A program made the position numbers and the translations under genes. Below, piece by piece: positions 10,154-21,028 of a stretch of 64,000 nucleotides of DNA (positions are counted from its first letter, which is position 1; each line of letters begins with the position of its first letter). Origin of the DNA: Psoroptes ovis (lineage: Eukaryota > Arthropoda > Arachnida > Sarcoptiformes > Psoroptidae); the NCBI GenBank assembly GCA_002943765.1, contig PQWQ01000025.1, positions 1-64,000 of the forward strand, in the 5' to 3' direction. Under the pieces are notes generated by a model, which was not told the DNA's origin, did not search any database, and saw nothing but the letters and a program-made list of their open reading frames with translations.

Positions 10154-13100
10154 ATGTCGGCTACCAACAGTGAGTATATTTTTGCACAGATATTAATAAT
10201 TTGACTGTTATTATTTTGATAATTGACAATTAATTTTTGAATTAACAGAAAATAACGAAGTCCAAAAAGTCAAATCAAAAATGCTCACTGTGTGTTGCTA
10301 TATTCAACAAGGAATACTCGCTTATGAACTTATTAAAATTTATAAAGAATTCGTTGAAAAGTTAGAAGTTACCGTCCAAAATTATCAATCATTCAATATC
10401 GATATGGAAAAATTTGAATATATTCAGCAAAAAATGACCGAGTTAGCCAATTCTGATCCAAAACATCAAGACGACTTGAAGGACTATTTAGCGAAATCGG
10501 AAGATCTGAAAAGTAATTTGAAAAACCTACAAAAGAGGAGAAAATTAGATCCGCAAAGTCCAATCTACAAGAATTACAAAGATTTGCAACAGAAAATAGT
10601 TTCATCAATTTCATGCTGTGGCCGTATTTATAAGACCGACAGTGGTATGTTACGACACATCGATAAAAATCATATGGAAGCCTTCATTGATCCATCGATC
10701 GACATATCACCGCAAGAAGCATCATCAGAACCATTACCAGCAACATCACCGCAAGAAGAATCATCAGAACCATTACCATCAACATCACCGCAAGAAGAAT
10801 CATCAGAACCATTACCATCAACATCACCGCAAGAAGCATCATCAGAACCATTACCATCAACATCACCGCAAGAAGAATCATCAGAACCATTACCATCAAC
10901 ATCACCGCAAGAAGCATCATCAGAACCATTACCATCAACATCACCGCAAGAAGCATCATCAGAACCATTACCATCAACATCACCGCAAGAAGCATCATCA
11001 GAACCATTACCATCAACATCACCGCAAGAAGCATCATCAGAACCATTACCATCAACATCATCAGCACCATTGCCCACAGATGATATTCGACCGCCGACAC
11101 CCGAACCTATGTCTATTTCAAGTTCGGAAGAAGAAACAGATTACGATTCGGATGACTTAATAACAATTACTTGTGACTACGTAGAAGATGAAGAAGACGA
11201 AGACGATGATGATGACGATTATACAGCGCCATTTCCATTCTTTGAAAAAGTCAAAAAAAATTTATCAGAGGACGATTACACTGATTTTGCCGAATTAGCG
11301 GAATCTGTAATATATAACTTAAATGTAGATAAGGCAAAGCATTCTTCAACAGCAAATTTATTGAAAACCTGGAGCCGAATATTGATAAGAAGAAATCCTC
11401 TCTTGAAAAAATATATTGAAAATTTTATCGCTTCAAGATATTATCAACGGCAATATATCAGAAGAATGAACGGTTACATCCAATTTAAAGAATATCAATT
11501 TTCGAATTCTGGGCTTCGTTATTATTACGTTCCGGTGAAATCGCTAATCAAGGAATATATTCTCTCAGATCAATTGGTGAAAATAATTCTGGAAGAAAAA
11601 CGGGACCAACTGCCCCCGTATATCCATAAAAATGATTTCAACAACAAGTTGAGGCTTATGGTGTACGGCGATGAGTTTGGTGTGGCAAATCCCTTGGGAG
11701 CATCGAGTGCAAGGCAAAAAATTTACGCATTGTATCTTGATGTTGACAATCATGTCATACCCACCACCAAACTCAGTTCCATTTATGTTTTGATGATATG
11801 GCGGTCCCAAGATAGGAAATCGGCTCAAGTCACATACGAAGACATGATGTCTCCTCTCATAGATGACTTGAAAAGTTTGATTCAAAATGGAGTCGAATAT
11901 AAGGGTACCAAGATACCGGTATGCCTCTCGCATATTCTGGGTATGTTATATTTTGAATGTATCATTTCGAATCCTATAATTAATCTCGTATTTTTGATGA
12001 CATAGGAGATAACTTAGCCATCGCTGAACTGTTAGGATTCAGCTGTTCATTTGGTCGGTCATTCAGATGCAGATACTGCGGGCAAAGTTATAAAAATATT
12101 AAAGAAATCGAAGTTCGACCCCTAACAATAAACAGAGGGTACGAAAAATATGCCTCAGATTTGCAGTCTGTGACTAAGAGCAGCAAATTCCAAAGTTACT
12201 ACGGAATTAAAAGAAACTCAGCTTTCGCATCTCTGAGTATAAACGTTTATCAACTTTCCCCTCCTGACTGGTTCCACGATGTTCCCGAAGGTAAAATTCT
12301 TCTCTAAACTTTTTCTAACATTAAATGTCATTCTTTTTTTACAGGTATCGTGACTAGGATTTTGCCAGCAGTTTTGAAGAAAATATCAAAATTTATCGAT
12401 TCTGGCAGTATGAAAGAAAGAATTGATGGCCTTAAATTAGTCAACGGGCTAATTACCATCAGTTCCGGCTCCACTATGTTGATCAAGGGGAAAGGATTTC
12501 AGAAACTTGAATTCGCTTGTCGCCTCATCGAAATTTTCCCCGAAATTTTGCTTCGACATGATAGGGAATTTGAACTATACTTTAATCTTCGAAAATTCAT
12601 ATACCTGACTTACACTAGTAATCCAGGCGATGCGCAAGAAATCGGGTCAGTTGCTAAATCTCTGGCCCAAAACTGTATCGATGAAGATATCATGTTCCCA
12701 AAGATGCATTTCATAACACATTACGGTGAAATGACTGCATTTTATGGATCTTTAATGCGATACAGCACAGAAAAGTATGAGCGAAAGCATGCTTTTCTGA
12801 AAGATCTTATTGAGGCATCGAAAAATTATATGAATGTTCCGCAATCGATCCTGAAGCGGCATCAGGCATCGATGCCTTTCTTTGCGGACAGAAAAGATAT
12901 CGAAGAAGGTTTAGATGGACCATTGTTGGCTAGTGATCGACCGTTTCCATTGAATCACCAAATTGCTAGGGCCCTTTCGAATACAGATGATGAATTTCTG
13001 GAGGCTAAAAAGTTCTTCAGAAAAGAAAATAAGATTATTGCAAGCGGAATATTATGGCGAACCACTGAAAACGATGAGAGATGTAACATCCCCAAAATTT

Positions 13101-13243
13101 CCATCAAATCTCCTAATTATTCAGTGGAACTGAATCAATTATTTTATATAAACAGTTTTATATTCAAAATGGATGGCGCTTACCATTTGAATAACGTAAG
13201 CCGAAAATGCAAGACAACTCAAAATAGATCTGAAGCTAACTGA
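10154..13243 (+). CDS. Transposon-like protein (YGDE-NPLG family), D-D-E candidate
   Basis: Exons are 10154-10169, 10249-11940, 12006-12290 and 12345-13243, giving 963 residues with all three introns GT-AG and in phase. The N-terminal part is helical and charged, with a degenerate C2H2-like finger (CCGRIYKTDSGMLRHIDKNH) near residue 128. Nine 13-residue repeats follow, then an acidic stretch, then the conserved region: YGDEFGVANPLG, GDN, FRCRYCG and KYERKHAFLKD. As I recall, this order matches a large family of uncharacterised animal proteins with YGDE-NPLG motifs. Asp480, Asp571 and Glu810 are candidates for a DDE transposase triad; that is my inference. No stop or frameshift interrupts the gene, so it may be recent or domesticated. 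Gene-poor decayed DNA lies on both sides. I could not find terminal inverted repeats. Confidence 0.75.
10707..11057 (+). repeat. 39-bp coding tandem repeat, nine copies
   Basis: Nine copies of a 39-bp unit encode SPQEASSEPLPST (some copies have E for A at position 5, and the first ends AT). The period is a multiple of three, so all copies stay in frame and open frames also appear on the other strand; those are shadows. Confidence 0.95.
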
Positions 13244-13354
13244 CCCTGGATACAAACCAACTCGAAGTATCTGAAGATAACCCTGGATACAAACCAACTC
13301 GAAGTATCTGAAGATAACCCTGGATACAAATCAACTCGAAGTATCTGAAGCTAT
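13244..13354. repeat. 37-bp tandem repeat, three copies
   Basis: The unit CCCTGGATACAAACCAACTC followed by GAAGTATCTGAAGATAA occurs three times, starting directly after the stop codon of the transposon-like gene. The word CGAAGTATCTGAA appears again at about 13535. It is probably part of the element's 3' region. Confidence 0.85.
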
Positions 13355-13897
13355 TTTTTTCAAATTACTGAATATAATTCAACTGTTTTTTTTTTCATTG
13401 TTTATTTGCTCAATTCCTAACTGTTTGATCCATTTTCATCATCATCACATACTGATCCAATCTTTTACTTTTCCATCCTTTTTCATCCTTTCTTTGACTT
13501 TTTCCTTTTTCCTTCCTTTATCCTTTTTCATCATCGAAGTATCTGAAACTATCTAAAAATGATCGTATTTAATGGTCAAGAAATCAAGGTATGAAAAGTA
13601 TTGATTATTAATGATTTATTTAGGATTATCATAACATCTTGGAGTTCCCGAACACTGGATGGTAACGGAAGATCAAACAATGGAATAGATACTGGGTTTG
13701 GTGATAATCATTCTGTTGATTCTAACAGAGGTCAAGGTTTTTATGATTCTTTGAGCGCATTATAATCTTTTTAAATTCCAAAACAGGTCAAAACAGTGGC
13801 TAATGCAAAGGATAATGATGACAAATTTTATACGAAACAAATTTCATGGTGATGAAAATCAGCAAAATAATGGATTGTTTGAAGAGATTTGTATGAA

Positions 13898-14094
13898 CGC
13901 TCCTGGTTTTTTATCATATTTGCCGAGGACATCATGGTTATCGCCCAAAATGATGAAACAATGAACGAAATCGTCACTGATTTTGAAAAGAAATTTCTGA
14001 CATTGGGCAAATCAGTGATGATCTAGGTATCAATATCATCAACAAAGGTCAATATTTTATTTTAAACCACGACATCATAAAAGAATCAATATAA
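13898..14094 (+). pseudogene. Ty1/copia-like reverse transcriptase relic
   Basis: The frame reads SWFFIIFAEDIMVIAQND, then ETMNEIVTDFEKKFLTLGKS. After a shift of frame near 14015 it reads DDLGINIINKGQYFILN. In copia reverse transcriptases a hydrophobic strand precedes YVDD, followed by an LxxxF-LG segment and LGI-I, and that order is preserved here with YVDD changed to FAED. A stop codon and a frameshift break it. The rest of the element is not recognisable, so this is a decayed fragment. The match comes from motif order only; no search was run. Confidence 0.55.
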
Positions 14095-15277
14095 TTGATC
14101 ACTTTTTAATAACATTATTGTTTAATTCCACAACAGAAAAACAATGCGAATGATCATCATTATTCCATTTTGAAAAAGGGAAGTGTATAAACGATATCAA
14201 ATACCTGTTTTAATTCTTTCTTATCTCTTTTCGTAACAGCAAATAAGAGAACCGCAACAAATCACTGTTCATGTAATCATAAACAATATGCATGCCTCAA
14301 GACAATTTAGCAGTATTCGATGGAATAATTGAAGGCCAAATATCAATTGAATGATCATTCAACGTTGGACAATGGAAAAATCATCTCTACCACTTTGCAT
14401 GTGTTAATATGCATCAAAAGTTCAACTATTTTTTGATCTCAATTATTAATTGCAAAAATCAATATGTAAATCTAACTCAACACTTCATGCCTGCTCATTG
14501 TGTTTTGACCTGAAGTCTGAAAGATCACAAGTTTTATAAATATGATTAAGTTTATCGAAAAATTTCTACATTGCTATCGCTGTTACAAAAATTTTGCAAC
14601 AATTAATGTAAATAGATTGAAATAATTGCCGACTGATTCAACAAGAAATCTGTGTGAAACACTCGATTAATTGATTCGTTATCATTATTATTTATTATAA
14701 AATACATTCATTTTTAATCAAAAACATTTTATTATCATTCAATATCTTATAATTAATCGAAATCAATCAAATCATCAATTCCAATTCTAAATCTTGCTTT
14801 TGATTTTTGTCCATCATCTAATTGAATTAGGATTAGATTTTTTTTCTTTTTTAGATCAAGAAATATAATTGATTTTATATAAGTTTCTGTGCTTATTTAA
14901 TAATAATTCTATTTGAATAATGCAATCTTTTAAGTTTAATTAAATTAAAAAAATTCTTAAATTCAAAATTTGAAAATTGAGATGATTCATAAAGCGCGTA
15001 TCACAAAAATTCAAATAAATGCGTCAAGGCGCAGCCTCAAATCAAATCGTTGAAAAACTCGTTAAGTTTTCCGATGAAAATGGCCGCCAAAAAAAAGTTC
15101 GATTTCTTCGAGAAAAAAATGCTTTTTTTCACTCATCAATTGATTGTGTTTTTTTGAAAAAACAACCAATTTAATAATTATCGATGAATTTGTTTGATCG
15201 AATTGCCATTGATTATGATGAAATCTCAGAAAATTTTAACGTTCATATTTTTAGCAAACATAACAATGAGTAAAAAT

Positions 15278-15388
15278 GATTTTCATCAATTTTACATTGA
15301 AATTGTGAGTAAATTTTTAATATGGATTTTCATCAATTTTACATTGAAATTGTGAGTAAATTTTTAATATGGATTTTCATCAATTTTA
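15278..15388. repeat. 47-bp tandem repeat, 2.4 copies
   Basis: A unit beginning GATTTTCATCAATTTTACAT and ending GTAAATTTTTAATATG is repeated at 15278, 15325 and, partially, 15372. The copies are nearly identical. Confidence 0.85.
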
Positions 15389-17299
15389 ATCCACTAAAAA
15401 CTGTATTGACACATCATTTAATCAAGATGATCAATGTTCATTGGATTGGAAAAGACTGAGCTACAACTAAATGATGCAATAATATCACCAGATAATTTAT
15501 TATTGGTTCATGCACTCAGGTTAAGTTTTCAATAATTTGATTATTAAAGCAATGATTAATTTTTGATTATTTTAATTCGAGTAAATTAGAATTGAATCAA
15601 ACCAATGTAAGCTTGTTCAATTCAAGAAAATCTGACTAAAGTTTATTCATGAAATACTCAATCACAGATTTCTGAAAATTTGATATCAATAATGTGAGAT
15701 GTCGATCTAAATTATGGATAAATCAACGAATTGCTTTGAAGGTGATAATTTGAGGTGATTTCCAGCCAAATTTCAAGAATTTAATCTCTGATTTCATATT
15801 TACATCAAAACAACGTTTGCTGAAATCATCATTGAAAATTGAAGACTTGTTTCAAACTCGAATGTTGCTTGATTATCGAAAATTCTTGATACAATTGTTG
15901 GAGTCAAGATGAACATTGTTTATTAATAGAATTATGTCTGATTGACTTTCTTTGACTCTTCTTCGGATTAGGATTTTGATCTGGCCATTTATTGATTGGG
16001 TTTTGACTTTCGCTTTGACTTGGCCATTGTCGATTTTTATCTTTAATCGATTTCAATGTTCATCTTTGTCTTCAATAGTCTGTTCAAAGAATTTCATGAT
16101 CAATCGTAATTTCAAGTTGAATATAGTTATCAATTTATTCAATGATTTAGCCCACATCACTAATTAATCATTCATATATCATTAAGAAGAAATCATCAGA
16201 TTATTCAAGTAAGTTGATTTTAATTGAATTGTTCTATTAATCATTTTCTAATTCTCAATCAGGCAAAAATGAAATGAAAATTATTAAAATGCAATGTCAG
16301 GTAACCATTCCTATTGTCCTAATTTGTGATTTTGATTCTTCTATTCTTTTTTCAAACTCTAGGCCTCACTTGAATTTTTAATCGATGGTCAAGAAAATTA
16401 AGATCATCACTTTGACTTTGAATCAAAGTTTGTGCAAATAATTGAGGTAATCATATTTTTAATTATTTATCATTTTCATTTTTATTTTTTTCATAGAATT
16501 TTTGATCATTCCTGAATTTTTTTAAAGAATTATACGAAATAAAGATGGATTCTTTCATGGATGATTCATCAACTGAAGATTCATGAGAATTGATAGTATT
16601 GTTTTAGCAAGCAAAAAGCAAGTATAACACTTTTCTGATCATTGAATTAAGCTAATTTTTCCAAATTTTTCATCTTGAATAGGCATATTGAACATACAAG
16701 TTCTTTGGGTCAATGGTAATCAATATTATCAATTTTAATTTAAGACTAATTATTGGTTATTTCTTTGAAAAGAAGTTGTTGGCGAATATGCCGATTAAAT
16801 TTAGCAAATTATTATTCAATATCACTTGGGCAAGCGAATTGAACTTTTTAATTCTTCAATCGGAGATATGAAGGACTTTTAAATGATTAACCATACGAAT
16901 TGGATGAATCCATGATTCTTATGAATGAAAGCGTAAAATATGGACAATGGACACTAATATTCTTCAAATCAAATGCATATAATCATCCTAAATTCCTATT
17001 TAAATCGCATGTCAGCTTCAATCAAGCGATGTTGGTTAAAATACAGCGATAATTATCAATATATTTATGAATATTTTGCGATTATAATCAATTTATAATT
17101 TCATTATTTCGATTCGAATAAAATTGATTGAAAACCAATTAAAATTAAGGCCTAATTAATTAAAGCCCTAAAACCCCCCAAAAACCGAGCTGAAAAAAAT
17201 TTTGATGTTATCGATGGTGTCGATCTCTATCGCTGTCCTCACGTGATTTTGGTCGTTAATAAACGCCTTTCACAATGCTTCCATCGTTGTAACTATTTC

Positions 17300-18912
17300 A
17301 ATACAAAAAACAATCGAAAGTTTCGCTAACTATTTTCTATGCTTTTTCTTTTTTTTTTATTTTCCTGAGAGTATCATCATCATCATTTGTCATTGGTACG
17401 GTATCATCGTACCACTACCGCTTCTCTCTCTCTCTGAAGATAATTTCCCTTCGAACGAATTAATTCGATTCGGATACATTCGAATTTCGAATGAATTCGT
17501 ATTTGTTTCTGCCCCTGTTCGAAGACCGGGGGGCTAAAAGGAAAGAGAGAGCGAGTAAACAGAGTAAACAAAGTAAACACAGAGCAGAGAGAGAGAGGAG
17601 GAGGAGTAAGTTTCGTCCCAGAGTTTGACGGTTTGTTTTGTTCGGAACCAGAGCAAACTTTGAAACATTTGTGGGGGGCATAACGGTCCTAAATTGACAT
17701 TGGCCGCCGTTTCTTTCGACTGATTTGAGCCAATTTCGGCTACCGTCGTTTCGGTTCGATTATTGTATTTTCGATCAAAATCAATACGGCTATTTTAACC
17801 AAATCGAATTTATTTTTTTTTTGGTAAACAAAAACACGGAAACCAAACAAGGTGAAAATAGCCAGGAAAAAGTTTCTCTGTTTACATTTTTTTTTGAGGG
17901 AAATTTTCCGAAAATTTTCAAGATTTTTAGGGAAAATTTCCCCGAATCTCTGAAATGGACACCCTGTGGATGTCCGCATGATTTCATTCGACACATCATG
18001 TTTGGTGATTGACTGAATTACACCGTCAAAAAGACATGCGCAGCTCGATCAATTTTCGAAAGAATCAACGATGCATGGCATCTCATATCATCTCAAACAG
18101 GACACCATGGAAGCAAGCGAAATGCCCCGAGGGCATAATTATTTATCATCATCGTCGACATGATCATCATCCATCGATGGATGATGATGATCAAATATCA
18201 TCAAATTTGATAACAACATTTGTGAATCTCACCGCCTCAGGGTCTGTTTATTGTCATCATCGTTATCGAATGTTTGTAATCAATGTTCGATTGGGACATA
18301 CGAATGATCGATCGGCCATCGAATTTGATTGATCTTGGCTCGAGTGGATCAATCATTGAATGTATGAATGGACCAATTATGATCATAACAAACAAGAATA
18401 TTGATTGATTCACTCGAAGATAATAATCGATGACAATCGATAGTATCATCGCGATGAGAATATTGACACGTGTGTCTTTACTGTCTAATTATCGATATGA
18501 AACAATCGATTGTTGTTGTTGTTGACATACACTGTGATTTGGTGTGTGTGTGTGGGGGGGGGGGTAACATATTCTTTTCCCGCAACAACACACAGCCCCC
18601 GCCATGAATGACTCCATATGAAGCAATTCATCATCGGTGAATAATGGGGCCATTCATAGATCGGATCATCATCGAATGGATCGATCAATCATTCATTTTG
18701 ATTGGCTGATTTATACGAATTTGATTTATTTACTCAATGTGAAATGATACAAATACAAATCGGATCATCAAAATACAATTCATAAATGACGTAATTCAAA
18801 GATGTAAAATAAAGGGTTAAAATAGAACATATGTCAGGATTAGTACAGGATTAAAAGGGGTGCGCTTGCGATTGCGCAGTTGAATCAAAGGTCAAAGATC
18901 ATCGAATGGAAA
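17300..18912. other. No gene; simple sequence and palindromic words
   Basis: CT/GA-rich sequence lies at 17425-17610, GGAAATTTTCC-type words at 17890-17945 and a GT/G run at 18540-18563. ATGATC/GATCAT words dominate 18150-18700. The open frames here lack protein character, so I report no gene. Confidence 0.5.
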
Positions 18913-19559
18913 TCATATCAAACCAGCTCTTGCTTGTCCACAAACAATCAGTTCGTTATTGGGTCCATATAGCCGTGCAGTGATGAGCATATTGGTGAAC
19001 TATGTTTTTTTTTACCAGCGAAGGTTAATACAAAAAGGGTTAATCATTGGATTAGTTGAGGGTTAACAACAAATCATGAGTTAAACAAAGCAAACAAAAA
19101 GTGGATACTTACACGTGGTACCAGGCTAGGAATCGGAAACGTAACACGTGCAACATTTATTGAATTTCTGGTCAGCGGACAGTGGACATAATTGCGGCAA
19201 GCATCATATTCGATCGGTGGATATCCGAATTCGAGAAAACCAATTTTGATGCGGACATCGGTCGTAACCCTTTGATAATCATAATCATCGACATCGAATT
19301 TTGCGACCAACGATGCATTCGAACCACGTGTAAGGAGACAAAATCGATCAAATTGTTCGGCTTCAGGTTCACAACCTTGAACCTTTAAACGGCGAAGGTT
19401 ACCATTACCGCAATCATTATAATCCATGAAGCCATTATCGTCTGGTTCGAATCCGTTGGTCGGTTGCGGTGGTGAATTATCTTCGATCGACTTTGCGGCA
19501 GCACTGGTCACAATCGCAATGATTAAAAACGCCAAAGTCACAATTAATCTGGTGGTCAT
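18913..19559 (-). CDS. Secreted ML-domain (NPC2 / mite group 2 allergen-like) protein
   Basis: Exons on the minus strand are 19559-19113 and 18999-18913, giving 177 residues with a phase-0 GT-AG intron. Met at 19559 is chosen because it begins a typical signal peptide (MTTRLIVTLAFLIIAIVTSA); an upstream in-frame Met would bury it. The mature part has the six ML-domain cysteines C50, C63, C74, C121, C127 and C169. Their spacing fits the disulfides of Der p 2/NPC2 (first-sixth, second-third, fourth-fifth), with DCG, VQGC, CLLTRG and CPL motifs. ML proteins are extracellular or lysosomal and bind sterols and other lipids in a beta-sandwich. An acidic extension of about 25 residues between the signal peptide and the domain is unusual. 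The family is sure; which mite paralogue this is cannot be told. Confidence 0.88.
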
Positions 19560-21028
19560 TTTCGTAAAAAGTTCGTGGATAGCTTTTGTTGAAGGTTTTG
19601 ATGGTTTTGAAATTTTCAAAATTTGAAATTCAAGGCTTGAATTCGTCGACAGCTTGCTGAACACTGAACTTGTCACAACAAATCATCGAAAAGCAACTGA
19701 TCAATTTGTCAAAATGACCAAGAGGTTTTTTAAGACTATTTTTTTTTTTTTTTTCAAAACATAAATCACGTAGACCTCTTACAGGTTTACTGTTTACTAC
19801 TTGTGATTTCAATCAACCAATCAAAATCGAATGTCATCACTGCGATAGCTGTGGTAGAGGTGAAGGTGGTAGGTGGTGATAAGGGGTGGTGGTAGTTGGT
19901 GGTCATTAGGTTTTAAAGCTGATTAGTCAGGCTAATCATTGATCATCAGTTGATAAACCATTGGTCATCATCGATTGGCCTTCAGTCACTTGGTTTATGT
20001 GACTTTGCCTGGCTCTCAGCATGCTGCTGCTGTTGCTGATAGTCAAGTGCAAAGTTATAAATTTTGCAAAATGGTTTAAAAGCACAAGGTTATAGCCTTT
20101 TGAATGTGCGCGAAAAAAAATTTTGCACTTGAAACCTCTAATCAGCAAAAGATAAATCAATCAATCAATTAAGGGGACAAATTTCAAATTCAGCAAAGAT
20201 CGAACCAAACAAGCAAGATAATCAATAGGGTCGCTTTAGGCCCAACAGGGTCCACTTGGGTCCAACTAGGTCTAATAGGATCTACTTAGGCCCAATTAGG
20301 ATTCACTTAGGCCCAATCGATTCCAATAACAAGGTCCGCTTGGGTCACTTGGGTCCAATAATTAGGCCCGCTTAGGTCCAACTAGGTCCACTAGGGTCCA
20401 ATAGAATCCATCCAATTCCGATGAGGTCCAAATAATCCCAGTAGGGTCCACTTGGGTCCAATTATTAGGCCCTATAAGACCCGCTTAGGTCCATATAGGT
20501 ACAATAGGATCCAAGTAGGTCGAAACGATCGAAGAAAGTCGAAATTTCGGTAAATTCGGTGATTGACGTATTCACAAATTTCGTATTCTCATAAATTTAC
20601 ATAATCTTTATTATTCAGGGTCTTAGGCCTTTAAGGTGTCACTGGGGACTTTGAATTTTAATATTTAAATATTCATATTGGGTATTTCGATACTATCGAT
20701 GTTTTCGATGATCATCATCAAATAATTAATCCCTTTCGGGTATTGATATCGGGAACAAGGCAAATGATGGGATTAGACAAAAGACTTAGGCCCTTGGTGT
20801 ATATTGATTCATATTTACATCAAAAATAGTTTAGGTGTATGGTGGGGGGTACATGTGGGGGTGTGTAAGGGTATGTAAGTATGAGAGGGTGTGCGAAGGT
20901 GAGTGTAGGCATCAAAGAGTTGTTCGCCACCAGAAGGGATTATCTAAGAATTATTGGCTTTTTGACTTTGGTAATAATTCTTCAGGGGCCTGAAAAAATG
21001 GGCCATTCATAAATTACGTTACTCTTTT
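19560..21028. other. Intergenic; GGTCC-rich degenerate array
   Basis: No gene is supportable. A poly-T run lies at 19740-19754 and a GGTGGT-rich patch at 19850-19900. A degenerate array of GGTCCAATTAGG-like words fills 20228-20520. Confidence 0.55.
20228..20520. repeat. Degenerate GGGTCCA-AATAGG array
   Basis: About twenty short words of the form GGTCCACTTGG, GGTCCAATAGG or GGCCCAATTAGG follow one another with irregular spacing. Similar GGACCC/GGGTCC words cluster at 3725-3790 and 6450-6560. It is not a regular tandem repeat and no protein frame runs through it. Confidence 0.6.

Larger units (their letters stand above)
13355..17300. other. Decayed AT-rich DNA with transposon relics
   Basis: No intact gene is visible. 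A copia reverse-transcriptase relic lies at 13898-14094 and a 47-bp tandem repeat at 15278-15388. Many short GT...AG-like intervals occur but do not join into a credible protein. Confidence 0.5.

Noticed and set aside
10618..11160. Overlapping frames on both strands in the 39-bp repeat
   Set aside because: They stay open only because the repeat period is a multiple of three; they are shadows of the real frame.
17460..17681. Leucine-rich minus-strand frame resembling a membrane protein
   Set aside because: It is the translation of a GA-rich simple repeat and has no other support.
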